From contig NZ_FWFU01000004.1 in assembly GCF_900172255.1 (NCBI RefSeq), positions 186,001-250,000 on the forward strand: a stretch of DNA of 64,000 nucleotides, in the 5' to 3' direction. A model generated the notes under the pieces. It was not told where the DNA came from, ran no database searches, and was given only the letters and a program-made list of their open reading frames with translations. A program made the translations under genes and the position numbers. Below, one piece after another: positions 51,244 to 61,361 of the stretch. This DNA comes from Roseovarius halotolerans (GTDB lineage Bacteria > Pseudomonadota > Alphaproteobacteria > Rhodobacterales > Rhodobacteraceae). The stretch's first letter is position 1. The number at the start of each line of letters is the position of its first letter.

Positions 51244-52083
51244 ATGTCCTACAATTGCCTGTTTTCCGCCGTTACGGACGAAGATCTTGTCGAGGATGTC
51301 ATCGCGCATGCGCTCGCGATGGCCAAGGCGCATGACGCTCATCTCGACGTGCTCTGCCTTGGCGTCGACCGCAGCCAGACCGGTTATTACTATGCCGGCG
51401 CCAGCGCCGTCGTCCTGCAAGAGACGATCACCCGCGCCCACGAAGAATCCGAAGCGATCGAAGCGCGCGTGAACAAGCTGCTCGAAGGTTCGGGTATCCG
51501 CTGGGCCAGCGAAGGCGGCGTCGCTCAGTTGGCCGACATGGGGCGCCACATTGCGGCGCGTGCGCGATTCTCCGACATGGCGATTCTCGCCCAGCCCTAT
51601 GGCGAGGGGCGCGGCGCCGAACTCGAACCAGTGACCGAATCGGCCCTGTTCGAAGGCCATGTCCCGGCGCTGATCGTGCCCGCGGGCGCGGCGCCCGCGC
51701 CGATGCCGAAACGGGTGATGATCGGCTGGAACGAAAGCGCCGAGGCCCTGAGCGCCGTGCGCGCGGCCATGCCGCTTCTGGCTTCGGCCGACAGTGTGCA
51801 TGTGGTGGTCATCGACCCGCCCCAGCACGGCCCCAACCGCTCGGATCCCGGCGGCCAGGTCTCGCAATTCTTGGCGCGCCACGGCGTGCAGGTGGAAATC
51901 GACGTGCTCTCCAAGACCATGCCGCGCGTCTCGGATGTGCTGATGCGCCACGCTTCGGACATGGATGCCGACATGATCGTGATGGGTGCCTACGGGCATT
52001 CGCGCTTTCGCGAGGCGGTGTTCGGCGGCGCGACGCGCTACATGCTGGAACAGGCCGGGCTGCCGGTCTTCATGGCTCACTGA
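51244..52083 (+). CDS. Universal stress protein (UspA family)
   Basis: A 279-residue cytosolic protein with a degenerate N-terminal and a canonical C-terminal Usp domain; the latter ends with VMGAYGHSRFREAVFGGATRYMLE, the G-2X-G-9X-G(S/T) nucleotide motif. Usp proteins are induced by stress or oxygen limitation. The ATG at 51244 follows AAAAGGAAA. It is divergent from ccoN across two FNR boxes, and such genes commonly accompany ccoNOQP in Rhodobacteraceae. Confidence 0.92.
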   Translation: MSYNCLFSAVTDEDLVEDVIAHALAMAKAHDAHLDVLCLGVDRSQTGYYYAGASAVVLQETITRAHEESEAIEARVNKLLEGSGIRWASEGGVAQLADMGRHIAARARFSDMAILAQPYGEGRGAELEPVTESALFEGHVPALIVPAGAAPAPMPKRVMIGWNESAEALSAVRAAMPLLASADSVHVVVIDPPQHGPNRSDPGGQVSQFLARHGVQVEIDVLSKTMPRVSDVLMRHASDMDADMIVMGAYGHSRFREAVFGGATRYMLEQAGLPVFMAH

Positions 52084-52152
52084 CCGCACGCGGCGTCCCT
52101 GTCCGGCCTTGTTCAAGGTGGGGACCGGCAGGGACCATGCTGCGTCAATGAA

Positions 52153-52178
52153 AAGGGCCTCGCGCAAGCGGGGCCCTT
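52153..52178 (-). terminator. Terminator between usp and fnrL
   Basis: AAGGGCCTCGC and GCGGGGCCCTT form an 11-bp stem with a GCAA tetraloop and one G-U. In the minus direction (downstream of fnrL) the stem is followed by TTTTCATTG; it may serve both convergent genes. Confidence 0.8.
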
Positions 52179-52216
52179 GGTCGTTCAGCCGGTTGTCGTC
52201 TCCGGGTTTCGCCGGA

Positions 52217-52963
52217 TCAGGCCAGCATCCCTCCGTCGCTGTCATCGCCCGCCTCGTCCAAGAGGCGGTTGAAATCGGGCACCGTCACATGGCGCTTGCC
52301 CTCCAGCACGATCACCCCGTCACGCTTGAGCGCCGAAATCTGGCGGCTGACCGTTTCCAGCGTCAGGCCCAGGTAATCGGCCATCGCCTCCCGCGTCAGC
52401 GGCAGGATGAATACCATCGGCCCACGCCGCCCCGCCACGTTCAGCGCCGCGTCGCGCCGGGCGATGATCGACAGCAGGCTCGCGATCTTCTCGCGCGCCG
52501 TCTTGCGGCCCAGCACCAGCATCCATTCACGCGCGGCATCCAGCTCGTCCAGCGTCATTTCCAGCAGCCGCTGCGCGATGTGGGGCGTGCGGCTCATCAT
52601 GTCCTCGAAAGGCTGCTTTCTGAAACAGCACATCACCATGTCGCTGGTCGCCACCACGTCATAGGCGGCGGTCTGACGCCCCGGACGGCCCACGAAATCG
52701 CTGGGCAGCAACAGGCCCACCATCTGCGTGCGCCCGTCTTCCATCGTCTGCGTCAGCGTCGCGATGCCCGACACGACCGAGCCCACGAAATCCATCTTGT
52801 CGCCTGCCCAGACCACGGTCTGACCCGCCTCGAAACTGCGGTAATACTTGATCTGGTCAAGCAGTTCCAACTCGTCAGCCTCACAGCGCGCGCATACGGC
52901 GCGATGCCGGATCGGGCAGTCGCCGCATTCGCGGGGGATGGCCTGTGTCTCAGGGTCGAGCAT
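52217..52963 (-). CDS. fnrL: Oxygen-sensing CRP/FNR-family regulator FnrL
   Basis: A 248-residue [4Fe-4S] transcription factor that dimerises without oxygen and activates or represses at TTGAT-N4-ATCAA. N-terminal cysteines are C13, C16, C24 and C27 in ECGDCPIRHRAVCARC, with a further Cys pair in MVMCCFRKQ. The C-terminal HTH is LTREAMADYLGLTLETVSRQISALKRDGV. The ATG at 52963 gives the length usual for FnrL; an upstream ATG at 52996 would overlap the FNR box. The box, 27 bp before the start, suggests autoregulation. Confidence 0.95.
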   Translation of the reverse strand: MLDPETQAIPRECGDCPIRHRAVCARCEADELELLDQIKYYRSFEAGQTVVWAGDKMDFVGSVVSGIATLTQTMEDGRTQMVGLLLPSDFVGRPGRQTAAYDVVATSDMVMCCFRKQPFEDMMSRTPHIAQRLLEMTLDELDAAREWMLVLGRKTAREKIASLLSIIARRDAALNVAGRRGPMVFILPLTREAMADYLGLTLETVSRQISALKRDGVIVLEGKRHVTVPDFNRLLDEAGDDSDGGMLA

Positions 52964-52982
52964 TATTGCGTCCGTAGCGATG

Positions 52983-52996
52983 TTGATCTGAATCAA
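52983..52996. promoter_or_regulatory. FNR/FnrL box between fnrL and hemN
   Basis: TTGATCTGAATCAA, a perfect site. Centred 42.5 bp before the hemN ATG and 26.5 bp before the fnrL ATG, it could activate hemN and repress fnrL. Confidence 0.88.
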
Positions 52997-53031
52997 GGTT
53001 GCGTTGTCCGCGCTACCATATCGCTTGGATC

Positions 53032-54387
53032 ATGGCTATGAAAGCACAACTCGCTAAGCTGGGTCTCTTTGACGCGAGGGTTCCGCGCTATACCAGTTAT
53101 CCGACCGCGCCGCATTTCGGCGGCGGCGTCGATTCGTCGCTGTTCGCGCGCTGGATATCCCTTGTGCCTCGGGGCGCTGAAATCTCTCTTTATGTCCATG
53201 TGCCCTTCTGCCGGCGGCTCTGCTGGTTCTGCGCCTGCCGCACGCAGGGCACCCAAAGCGATCGCCCCGTCGCCGCCTATGTCGACACCCTCAAATCCGA
53301 GCTCGACCTGCTCGCGCGCAACCTGCCCGAAGGCGTGCGCCTGTCGCGCCTGCACTGGGGCGGCGGCACGCCGACGCTGTTGCAACCGGATATGATCGAA
53401 GACCTCGCGCAGGCCATCAAGCAGGTCGTGCCCTTCACCGACCGCACCGAATTCTCCGTCGAGATCGACCCCAACGAGATCGACGCACCCCGCCTCGATG
53501 CGCTCGCATCGGCGGGCATGAACCGCGCGTCGGTCGGCGTCCAGGATTTCAACGAGGATATCCAGCGGTCCATCGGCCGCCTGCAGGGTTACGAGGTAAC
53601 CCGCTGGGCCGTGGATGAAATCCGCGCCCGTGGCGTTGCAAGCCTCAATGCCGACATCCTTTACGGCCTGCCCCACCAAAGCAAGGCGCGCATCACCGAA
53701 AGCGTGCAGAAGCTCCTCTCGCTCAATCCCGACCGCGTCGCGCTTTATGGCTATGCCCATGTGCCTTGGATGGCCAAGCGCCAGCAGATGCTGCCCTCCG
53801 ACGCCCTGCCCACCCCCGAAGAACGGCTCGAGCTGTTCGACACCGCGCGCCGGCTGTTCTTATGGGACAACTACGCCGAAATCGGCATCGACCATTTCGC
53901 CACCAAGGATGACGGGCTCAACATCGCCCTCAAGACCGGTCGGCTGCGGCGCAATTTCCAGGGCTACACCGACGATACCGCCGACGTGCTGATCGGCCTT
54001 GGCGCCTCGTCTATCTCGCGCTTCCCTCAGGGTTATGCGCAGAACGATCCCGGCACCGGCGCCCATACCGCCGCGATACGCGACGGGCGCTTCTCCACCT
54101 CGCGCGGGCATGTGTTCTCATCCGAGGATCGCCTGCGGGGCCGGATGATCGAACAGCTGATGTGCGAATTCCGAATCGATACGCCCGACCTTTGCCGGCG
54201 ACTCGACATTTCCGCACAACAGGTTCACCGGATACTTCAGGCCAGCGCGGCGCAGTTCGGCGGGCTTCTGCAACTCGATGACCAGGGGCTTCGCGTCCCC
54301 CACGAGGCGCGCCCCCTGACCCGGATGATCGCGCGCAGCATCGACGCCTACGCGCTCAGCAAGGCAGGCCACAGCTCGGCCATCTGA
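53032..54387 (+). CDS. hemN: Oxygen-independent coproporphyrinogen III dehydrogenase
   Basis: Radical SAM enzyme converting coproporphyrinogen III to protoporphyrinogen IX without oxygen. The cluster motif is CRRLCWFC (C-x3-C-x2-C) in VPFCRRLCWFCACRTQ; GGGTPT and YGYAHVPWM are further HemN signatures. The 451-residue length fits. The ATG at 53032 (MAMKAQLAKLGLFDARVPRYTSYPTA) is chosen; a second ATG is at 53038. No Shine-Dalgarno sequence is seen before either. With the FNR box at 52983 this looks like an anaerobic, possibly leaderless, transcript. Confidence 0.95.
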   Translation: MAMKAQLAKLGLFDARVPRYTSYPTAPHFGGGVDSSLFARWISLVPRGAEISLYVHVPFCRRLCWFCACRTQGTQSDRPVAAYVDTLKSELDLLARNLPEGVRLSRLHWGGGTPTLLQPDMIEDLAQAIKQVVPFTDRTEFSVEIDPNEIDAPRLDALASAGMNRASVGVQDFNEDIQRSIGRLQGYEVTRWAVDEIRARGVASLNADILYGLPHQSKARITESVQKLLSLNPDRVALYGYAHVPWMAKRQQMLPSDALPTPEERLELFDTARRLFLWDNYAEIGIDHFATKDDGLNIALKTGRLRRNFQGYTDDTADVLIGLGASSISRFPQGYAQNDPGTGAHTAAIRDGRFSTSRGHVFSSEDRLRGRMIEQLMCEFRIDTPDLCRRLDISAQQVHRILQASAAQFGGLLQLDDQGLRVPHEARPLTRMIARSIDAYALSKAGHSSAI

Positions 54388-54398
54388 AAGGGGCGGCG

Positions 54399-55304
54399 AT
54401 GCGCATCGCCAGTTTCAACCTGCAACGCCTGCGCCTGCGCGACGGGCGCCTGAGCGGCGCGCGCGACGGCGACACGCCCGAAACCGGCGGCCCCGCGCTC
54501 GCGCGCCGCGACCGGGCGCTGAGCGCACAGGTCATCCGCGATCTCGACGCCGATCTCGTGGTCCTGCAGGAAGTGTTCGACCAGGCCACGCTCGATCATT
54601 TCCACGACAAGCTGCTCTTGCCCCTTGGCCTGCCCGCCTATCGGCATCGCAGCTGCCTGCCCGGCAATGACGGAAGCGGCTATGACCTTGCGCTGCTGGC
54701 GCGCCGCGCGCCGCTCGAGGTGGTCAGCAATGCCGCGCTGCGCCCGGCCGATCTTGGCCTGCACGCGCCCGAAGGCACCGCCGCCGACCTGCCCATCTTC
54801 CGCCGGGACTGCCTGCGCGTCGAACTGCCCGGCCTCACGCTCTTCGCCGTGCATTTCAAAGCCCCCTATCCGGACCCGGACACCGCCTTTCGCATCCGCG
54901 CCCTCGAAGCCGAGGCCACCCGCCGCCTGATCGCGCGCCGCTTCGCCGATCCCGACAGCGCCATGTGGCTGATCCTGGGCGATCTCAACGATCCCTGGCA
55001 GGCCGCCGGTCCCCCCGCCACCGCGCCGATCCGGCCACCCTTTTCCGTCGATCTGCTTGAACGCCTCGCACCCGCCGAGCGCTGGACCCGCCACGACCCC
55101 TGGTCAAACAGCTATGGCCGCCCCGACGCGATGCTCGCCAGCCCCGCGCTGGCGCGGGCCTGTCCTGCGGTACGCCCCGAGATCCACCGCCAGGGCCTTG
55201 GCCGCGAGGCCACGCGCGCACCGATCCATCTCTCCGGCACCGGGCAACACCGCCCTCATGCCAGCGATCACGCCGCATTGCTTGTCGACCTGCCCGGCCT
55301 CTGA
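54399..55304 (+). CDS. Endonuclease/exonuclease/phosphatase-fold protein
   Basis: A 301-residue protein of the DNase I-like superfamily. Motifs are ASFNLQRLRLRD (Asn), VVLQEV (Glu), LILGDLNDPW (catalytic Asp/Asn) and HASDHAALLVDL (Asp-His pair). No signal peptide is evident, so it is probably cytosolic. Relatives cleave nucleic acids, inositol phosphates or sphingomyelin; the substrate is unclear. It follows hemN by 11 bp and may be cotranscribed. Confidence 0.85.
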   Translation: MRIASFNLQRLRLRDGRLSGARDGDTPETGGPALARRDRALSAQVIRDLDADLVVLQEVFDQATLDHFHDKLLLPLGLPAYRHRSCLPGNDGSGYDLALLARRAPLEVVSNAALRPADLGLHAPEGTAADLPIFRRDCLRVELPGLTLFAVHFKAPYPDPDTAFRIRALEAEATRRLIARRFADPDSAMWLILGDLNDPWQAAGPPATAPIRPPFSVDLLERLAPAERWTRHDPWSNSYGRPDAMLASPALARACPAVRPEIHRQGLGREATRAPIHLSGTGQHRPHASDHAALLVDLPGL

Positions 55305-55333
55305 TGTAAGGCTCTTCGCCCGGCGCGCGCCGC

Positions 55334-56923
55334 TCAGGCGCCCACGTCCAGCGCCGCCTGCAACAGGGTCCTTGCATATTCGGTCTGCGGCGCCTCGAAC
55401 AGATCGCGCGCGCTGCCGTATTCGACGATATCGCCCTGCTTCATCACCGCGACCCGATGGCTCATGGCGCGCACCACCGCCAGGTCATGGCTGATGAACA
55501 GATAGGCCAGCCCGTATTTCACCTGAAGACGCCGCAGCAGATCCACGATCTGCACCTGCACCGTCATGTCGAGCGCCGATGTCGGTTCGTCCAGCACCAC
55601 CATCTTCGGGCGCAGGATCATGGCCCGCGCAATGGCGATCCGCTGGCGCTGCCCGCCCGAGAACTCATGCGGGTAACGATCCATCATCACCGGATCCAGA
55701 TCGACCTCGTCCATCACCTCGGCCACAAGGTCGCGCGGCTTGCGCCCCTCCGGGTTGCCATGCACGCCCAGACCCTCGGCGATGATCTGTTCACAGGTCA
55801 TGCGCGGCGAAAGGCTGCCATAGGGGTCCTGAAACACGATCTGCATGTCGCGCCGCCGCTTGCGCAAGCGCCGCGTCGACCAGCCGTTCACATCCTCGCC
55901 GTCAAAGGTGATTCCCCCTTGGGACTGGATCAGCCGCATGATCGCCAGCGCCAGCGTGGTCTTGCCGGACCCGCTTTCGCCCACGATCCCCAGGGTCTCT
56001 CCCGCGCGCACTTCGATGCTCGCCGCGTTCACCGCCTTCACATGGCCCACGGTCTTGCGCAGGAACCCCTTTTCAATCGGGAACCACACCCGCAGATCAT
56101 TGGTGCTGACCACGGGTTTCGCACCCTCCGGCACCGGATCGGGCACCCCCGAGGGACGCGCCGCCAACAGCTTGCGGGTATAGTCATGGCGCGGATTGTC
56201 GAAAATCTCGCGGGTCGGGCCGCTTTCCACGATGCGCCCGTCCTTCATCACGCAGACCCGGTCGGCGATACGGCTCACCACGTTGAGGTCGTGGGTGATG
56301 AACAACAGGCCCATCCCCTCCTCGCGCTTGAGTTCCGCAAGCAGCTCCAGGATCTGCGCCTGGATGGTGACATCCAGCGCCGTCGTCGGCTCATCCGCGA
56401 TCAGGATGCCAGGCTTGTTGGCCAGCGCCATCGCGATCATCACCCGCTGGCGCTGCCCGCCGCTCAATTGGTGGGGATAGGCGGTCAGCCGGCTGGCCGC
56501 GTCGCGGATGCCGACCCGCTCCAGCAGCGCGACGATCCGCTCGCGCGCCGCCTCGCCGCTCAGCCCCTGGTGCAGTGCCAGGCTCTCGGTGATCTGTTTC
56601 TCCAGCGTATGCAGCGGGTTGAGGCTCGTCATCGGCTCCTGAAAGATAAAGCTGATATCGTTGCCCCGGACCTGTCGCAGGCGCTTGGCGGGCGCGCCGA
56701 TCAGCTCCTGGCCGTCAAAGGTGACACTGCCCTCCACCTCGGCCGACCCGCCCAGCAGCGACACGGTGCTCAGCGCCGTCACCGATTTGCCCGAGCCGCT
56801 CTCACCGACCAGGGCCACGGTCTCGCCCTGCTCCACAGTGAACGAGACGCCATGCACCGCCTGCAGGATCTGCCCGTCCTGGCGAAAACCCACCTTCAGA
56901 TCCCTGACCGTCAGCTTGCTCAT
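55334..56923 (-). CDS. yejF: Peptide ABC importer, tandem ATPase (YejF type)
   Basis: A 529-residue protein with two ATPase domains in one chain. The first has Walker [10 protein letters not shown] and signature [15 protein letters not shown]; the second has [10 protein letters not shown] and [15 protein letters not shown] with Walker [12 protein letters not shown]. This fusion is typical of YejF in the YejABEF importer for microcin C-like and other oligopeptides. It overlaps yejE by four bases. Confidence 0.92.
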   Translation of the reverse strand: MSKLTVRDLKVGFRQDGQILQAVHGVSFTVEQGETVALVGESGSGKSVTALSTVSLLGGSAEVEGSVTFDGQELIGAPAKRLRQVRGNDISFIFQEPMTSLNPLHTLEKQITESLALHQGLSGEAARERIVALLERVGIRDAASRLTAYPHQLSGGQRQRVMIAMALANKPGILIADEPTTALDVTIQAQILELLAELKREEGMGLLFITHDLNVVSRIADRVCVMKDGRIVESGPTREIFDNPRHDYTRKLLAARPSGVPDPVPEGAKPVVSTNDLRVWFPIEKGFLRKTVGHVKAVNAASIEVRAGETLGIVGESGSGKTTLALAIMRLIQSQGGITFDGEDVNGWSTRRLRKRRRDMQIVFQDPYGSLSPRMTCEQIIAEGLGVHGNPEGRKPRDLVAEVMDEVDLDPVMMDRYPHEFSGGQRQRIAIARAMILRPKMVVLDEPTSALDMTVQVQIVDLLRRLQVKYGLAYLFISHDLAVVRAMSHRVAVMKQGDIVEYGSARDLFEAPQTEYARTLLQAALDVGA

Positions 56924-58029
56924 TGAAAGGTCTTTCTGGGATCGAACGCGTCGCGCACGCCTTCAAAGATGAAGACCAGCAGCGACAGCATGATGGCAAA
57001 GGCGAAGAATGCGGTGAAGGCCAGCCAGGGCGCCTGCAGGTTCTGCTTGGCCTGCAATGTCAGCTCGCCAAGGCTCGGCGCGCTCGACGGCAGCCCGAAG
57101 CCCAGGAAATCCAGCCCCGCCAGCAGTGAAATCGTGCCGGTGATGACAAAGGGCAGCATGGTCAGCGTCGCCACCATCGCATTGGGCAGCATGTGGCGGA
57201 ACATGATCGTGAGGTTCCCCACCCCCAGCGCCTTCGCCGCGCGCACATATTCCAGGTTACGCGCGCGCAGGAACTCGGCCCGCACCACCCCCACCAGCGC
57301 CATCCAGCCGAACAGCACGGTGATCACCACCAAGAGCCAGAAACTGCGCGGCAGGATGGCGAACAGGATGATGATCACGTAGATCTGTGGCGTCGAGGCC
57401 CAGATCTCGATGATCCGCTGAAAGATCAGGTCCAGCCGCCCGCCGAAATAGCCCTGCAGCGCGCCCGCGAAAATCCCGATCACCGAAGACAGCGCGGTGA
57501 CGATCAGCGTGAACATCACCGACAGGCGAAAACCATAGATCACCCGCGCCAGCACGTCGCGCTTGGTATCGTCGGTGCCCAGCCAGTTCTGCGCATTGGG
57601 CGGCAGGGGGGCCGCGCCGGGACGATCGACCGTGGTGTCGTAACTATAGGGGATCGGCGGCCAGATCATCCATCCCGCCTCGATCGCCTCGCCCTCCACG
57701 ATCCCGTCCTCGGCATCCTCGATCACCGCCTCGGGATCGTCGAAACAGATATCCAGGCCCCCCGACGCGATCAGGCATTGCACCTCGATATCGCGATAGA
57801 TCGCCTCGGTCTCGAAATCGCCGCCAAAGGCGGTCTCGGGATAGAACTTGAACACCGGCACATGATAGGCGCCGCGATACTGCACCAGGATCGGCTTATC
57901 GTTGGCCACGACCTCGGCGAACAGCGTGATCACGAAGATCACCGAGAAAATCAGCAAGGACCAGAACGCCCGCCGGTTGCGCTTGAAATTGCGCCAGCGG
58001 CGCTGGTTGAGCGGCGACAATGTCAGCAT
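56920..58029 (-). CDS. yejE: Peptide ABC importer permease (YejE type)
   Basis: A 369-residue inner-membrane permease with an N-terminal cytoplasmic/periplasmic extension (about residues 1-150) before five to six core helices, and the coupling region ARNLEYVRAAKALGVGNLTIMFRHMLPNA. NWLGTDDTKRDVLARVIYG is a DppC-type motif. The overlap with yejF (ATGA) supports one operon. Confidence 0.91.
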   Translation of the reverse strand: MLTLSPLNQRRWRNFKRNRRAFWSLLIFSVIFVITLFAEVVANDKPILVQYRGAYHVPVFKFYPETAFGGDFETEAIYRDIEVQCLIASGGLDICFDDPEAVIEDAEDGIVEGEAIEAGWMIWPPIPYSYDTTVDRPGAAPLPPNAQNWLGTDDTKRDVLARVIYGFRLSVMFTLIVTALSSVIGIFAGALQGYFGGRLDLIFQRIIEIWASTPQIYVIIILFAILPRSFWLLVVITVLFGWMALVGVVRAEFLRARNLEYVRAAKALGVGNLTIMFRHMLPNAMVATLTMLPFVITGTISLLAGLDFLGFGLPSSAPSLGELTLQAKQNLQAPWLAFTAFFAFAIMLSLLVFIFEGVRDAFDPRKTFQ

Positions 58030-58042
58030 CCCCGCCCCCGGC

Positions 58043-58104
58043 CTTCATCTTGCCGCAAGTACTCCGGGGGAGTCGCCGCCTGCGGCGACGGGGGCAGCGC
58101 CCCC
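58043..58104 (-). repeat. Terminator-like dispersed repeat, copy C
   Basis: On the minus strand: GGGGGCGCTGCCCCC, GTCGCCGC-AG-GCGGCGAC, CCCCCGGAGTACTT and AGATGAAG. The 37-bp head matches copy A at all but one position; the tail is diverged. It lies 41 bp after the yejB stop, in that gene's direction, and so interrupts the yej operon between yejB and yejE. Confidence 0.8.
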
Positions 58105-58145
58105 TTGCCTGCCCGGCGGGCCATGCGCGCGCATCCTTGCATCGC

Positions 58146-59240
58146 TCAGCCCTCCCGCTTCTCGAAATCGATGCGCGGATCGACCAGCACATACATGAGA
58201 TCGCTCAGGATATTCACCACGAGGCCGATCAGCCCGAACAGGAACAGCGTGCCGAACATCACCGGGTAATCGCGCCCCACCGCCGCCTCGAAACCAAGCC
58301 GCCCCAGCCCGTCGAGCGAAAAGATCGTCTCGATCAGGACCGAGCCGCCAAAGAACACGCCGATGAACACCGTCGGAAAACCCGCGATCACGATCAGCAT
58401 CGCGTTGCGGAACACATGCCCGTAAAGCACCCGCTTCTCGCTCAGCCCCTTGGCGCGGGCGGTCATCACATATTGCTTCTTGATCTCGTCCAGAAAGCTG
58501 TTCTTGGTCAGCAGCGTCAGCGTCGCAAAGGCCGAAATCGTCGATGCCGCGACCGGCAGCGCGATATGCCAGAAGTAATCCGCGATCTTGCCCGCCACGC
58601 TCAGCTGCTCCCAATTGTCGGATGTCAGCCCGCGTAGGGGGAAAATCTGCCAATAGCTCCCCCCGGCGAACAGCACCAGCAGCATGATCGCGAACAGGAA
58701 GGCCGGAATCGCATAGGCCACGATGATGATCCCGCTGGTCCAGGTGTCGAACGGCCCGCCATCCAGCACCGCCTTGCGGATGCCCAGCGGGATCGAGATC
58801 ACGTAGGCGATCAGCGTCGACCACAGGCCCAGGCTGATACTCACCGGCATCTTCTCCAGCACCAGGTCAGTCACCTCGACCTTGCGGAAATAGCTCTCTC
58901 CGAAATCGAAGCGTATGTAGTTCCACATCATGTTGAGGAACCGCTCCAGCGGCGGCTTGTCCAGCCCGAACTGGCGCTCGAGATCCTTGATCAGCTCCGG
59001 CGGAAGGCCCCGCGCGCCGATATAGTCGGAATTACCGCCGCCCTGGGCGGTCATGTCGGTGCCCGCATCGCTGCCCGCGCCCGAAAAGCTCTCGAACACG
59101 TCGCCCTGGCCCTGCATGTTGGCGATCACCTGCTCGACCGGCCCGCCCGGCACGAACTGCACCAGCACGAAGTTGATCACCATGATCCCCAGCAATGTGG
59201 GCACGATCAAGAGCAGCCTGCGCAGGATATAGGCGCCCAT
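58146..59240 (-). CDS. yejB: Peptide ABC importer permease (YejB type)
   Basis: A 364-residue DppB-type permease. It opens [24 protein letters not shown], has a long periplasmic insert (about 45-100) and the coupling region [24 protein letters not shown]. It follows the binding-protein gene by 47 bp; a terminator-like repeat lies after it, before yejE. Confidence 0.92.
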   Translation of the reverse strand: MGAYILRRLLLIVPTLLGIMVINFVLVQFVPGGPVEQVIANMQGQGDVFESFSGAGSDAGTDMTAQGGGNSDYIGARGLPPELIKDLERQFGLDKPPLERFLNMMWNYIRFDFGESYFRKVEVTDLVLEKMPVSISLGLWSTLIAYVISIPLGIRKAVLDGGPFDTWTSGIIIVAYAIPAFLFAIMLLVLFAGGSYWQIFPLRGLTSDNWEQLSVAGKIADYFWHIALPVAASTISAFATLTLLTKNSFLDEIKKQYVMTARAKGLSEKRVLYGHVFRNAMLIVIAGFPTVFIGVFFGGSVLIETIFSLDGLGRLGFEAAVGRDYPVMFGTLFLFGLIGLVVNILSDLMYVLVDPRIDFEKREG

Positions 59241-59287
59241 TCAGACGCCCCTTTCCGTGCTTTGCGTGGTCACCGCCCCGGCCCTCG

Positions 59288-61234
59288 TCACAGCGCGCCC
59301 GCCTCCTTGAGCGCCTTGGCCTTGTCCTCGTTGTACCACCAGAAATCCAGCACCCCCAGCGCATAGGGCGGCAGCGTGTCGGGATGCTCGTACATGTCCC
59401 AATAGGCCACCCAGTTGCTGTCATTGTACCAGACCGGCACCATGAAGAACTCGTGGCGCAGCGCCCGGTCCAGCGCGGTCAGCGCGGTGCGCTCCTCTTC
59501 GCGGGTCTCCGCGTCAAGCGCGGCATCGATGATCGCATCCACCATCGGGCTGGCCAGCCCGGCGGGGTTGAACAGGCTGAACGCCGCCTCCTGGCTGCCG
59601 AAACGCTGCATCAGCCCCGTGCCCGCCCCAAGGAAACTGGTGTAGCTGTCAAAGACCAGATCGTAATCGCGGTCCCGGCTGCGCAGCGTGTATTGCGACG
59701 GGTCCACCTTTTCCTGGCGCGCGTCGATCCCCATCAGCTTGAGGTTGCTCACGAAACTCTCGACCACCGCGCTCAGCGTCGCAGACCCCGATGACGGGAT
59801 CGGGAAATCGAGGCTCAGCAGGTCGCCTTGCGCATTGCGCCGCATGCCGTCGTCGCCCACGCTCCAGCCCGCCTCATCCAGAAGCTTCATCGCGCGCCGC
59901 AGGTTGCGCCGGTCATTGAGCCGGCTGCCGTCGGATTCATGCGCGCGCCGCGCCGGTTCGCTCAGCATCGCCTCGGGCACCACATCCCCCAGCGATTTCA
60001 GCAGCTCCAGCTCCGCGCCCTCGGGCACGCCCTCGGCCTGCAACGGCGTATCCTGCACAAAGGAATGCCGCTGCTTGAACAGCCCGTATTGCAGCGATTC
60101 GTTGGTCCATTCAAAATTGAAGGCCAGCGCCACCGCCTCGCGCACGCGCTTGTCCTTCAGCGGCTCGCGCGCCAGGTTGAAGACGATGCCATTGGGTGTG
60201 GGCGGCGTGCCGTCGGGCAGCTCCTCCAGCCTGACCCAGCCCTTGTCCACCGCCGGAAACTGGTAACCCGTCGCCCAGGTCTTGGAATTGGTCTCGGCGC
60301 GGAACGTGTATTCCCCCGCCTTGAACGCCTCGAAGGCGGCGCTGTCATCGGCGAAATACTCGATCCGGATGCGGTCGAAATTATGCCGCCCCCGGTTGAT
60401 CGGCAGGTCCTTGCCCCAGTAATCGGGATTGCGCTCATAGACGACGCGCCGGTTCACGTCATAGCTCGCCACCTGGTAGGGGCCGGACCCCGGTGCCGCC
60501 TCCAGGCGCGGCTCGTCAAGGCGCGCCTCGTTTTCGTCATACCAGGCCTTCGGGAAAACCGGCGTGCTGCCCACCTGGTCGATCAGCGAGCGGCGCGAAA
60601 TGCCCTCTGCGAAGGTGAACTTGACCCGGTGATCGTCCAGCGCCTCGGCCCCGGTGATCCGGCGGCTGACCGCCTGCGCATAGGATGGCAGCCCCTGCTC
60701 CAGGAACAGGTTGTGCGAAAACACCACGTCATGCGCCGTCACCGGCGTGCCATCGGCAAACCGCGCCTCGGGGCGCATGTTGAAAATGACCCAGGTCTTG
60801 CCCTCGTCATATTCCAGGCTCTCCGCCAGCAGGCCATACATCTCGCCGTAGACATCCGCCGGGGCGGGGCCGCCGCTCGCGGGCATCTCGCCCAGCAGGC
60901 TTTCATAGACCATCCACGACAGACGACCGGCGCGGCCCTTGCGCGAATAGGGGTTCATCGAATCGAACGTCCCCGGCGCGTAAAGCGAGATTTCCCCGCC
61001 CTTGGGCGCATCGGGATTGACGTAGTCGAAATGCTCGTAATCCGCCGGATAGGTCAGATCGCCGTAATAGGAATAGCCATGCGACCGGATCACCTGATCC
61101 TTGTCCTGATCCTGCGCCAATGCGCTCTGGGCGCATAGCGCGGCGATCATCAGTCCCATCAGGGCCAGCATCGCCTTGCGCGGGGTGCTCAGGGGCATCG
61201 CGCGGGCCTTGGCCCGGCTGCGCTGTCCGGTCAT
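59288..61234 (-). CDS. yejA: Peptide ABC importer substrate-binding protein (YejA type)
   Basis: A 648-residue exported binding protein of the SBP_bac_5 family. The signal peptide runs to about residue 41 (LMGLMIAALCAQSALAQ). The mature part has YSYYGDLTYPADYEHFDYVNPDAPKGG, a YejA-type beginning, and GSGPYQV. The ATG at 61234 follows AAGGAGA; an upstream ATG at 61258 lacks such a site. Confidence 0.9.
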   Translation of the reverse strand: MTGQRSRAKARAMPLSTPRKAMLALMGLMIAALCAQSALAQDQDKDQVIRSHGYSYYGDLTYPADYEHFDYVNPDAPKGGEISLYAPGTFDSMNPYSRKGRAGRLSWMVYESLLGEMPASGGPAPADVYGEMYGLLAESLEYDEGKTWVIFNMRPEARFADGTPVTAHDVVFSHNLFLEQGLPSYAQAVSRRITGAEALDDHRVKFTFAEGISRRSLIDQVGSTPVFPKAWYDENEARLDEPRLEAAPGSGPYQVASYDVNRRVVYERNPDYWGKDLPINRGRHNFDRIRIEYFADDSAAFEAFKAGEYTFRAETNSKTWATGYQFPAVDKGWVRLEELPDGTPPTPNGIVFNLAREPLKDKRVREAVALAFNFEWTNESLQYGLFKQRHSFVQDTPLQAEGVPEGAELELLKSLGDVVPEAMLSEPARRAHESDGSRLNDRRNLRRAMKLLDEAGWSVGDDGMRRNAQGDLLSLDFPIPSSGSATLSAVVESFVSNLKLMGIDARQEKVDPSQYTLRSRDRDYDLVFDSYTSFLGAGTGLMQRFGSQEAAFSLFNPAGLASPMVDAIIDAALDAETREEERTALTALDRALRHEFFMVPVWYNDSNWVAYWDMYEHPDTLPPYALGVLDFWWYNEDKAKALKEAGAL

Positions 61235-61361
61235 GCCGATCTCCTTGTCAGCCATCATGAGGCGCGGCGCATGCGCCGCATTGCGCAGGCTAATGGACGC
61301 GCCCGCCCATGTTCAAGCGCCGATGCGGTGCGGGGCGGCTTTTCACCCCTCACAAATGCGT

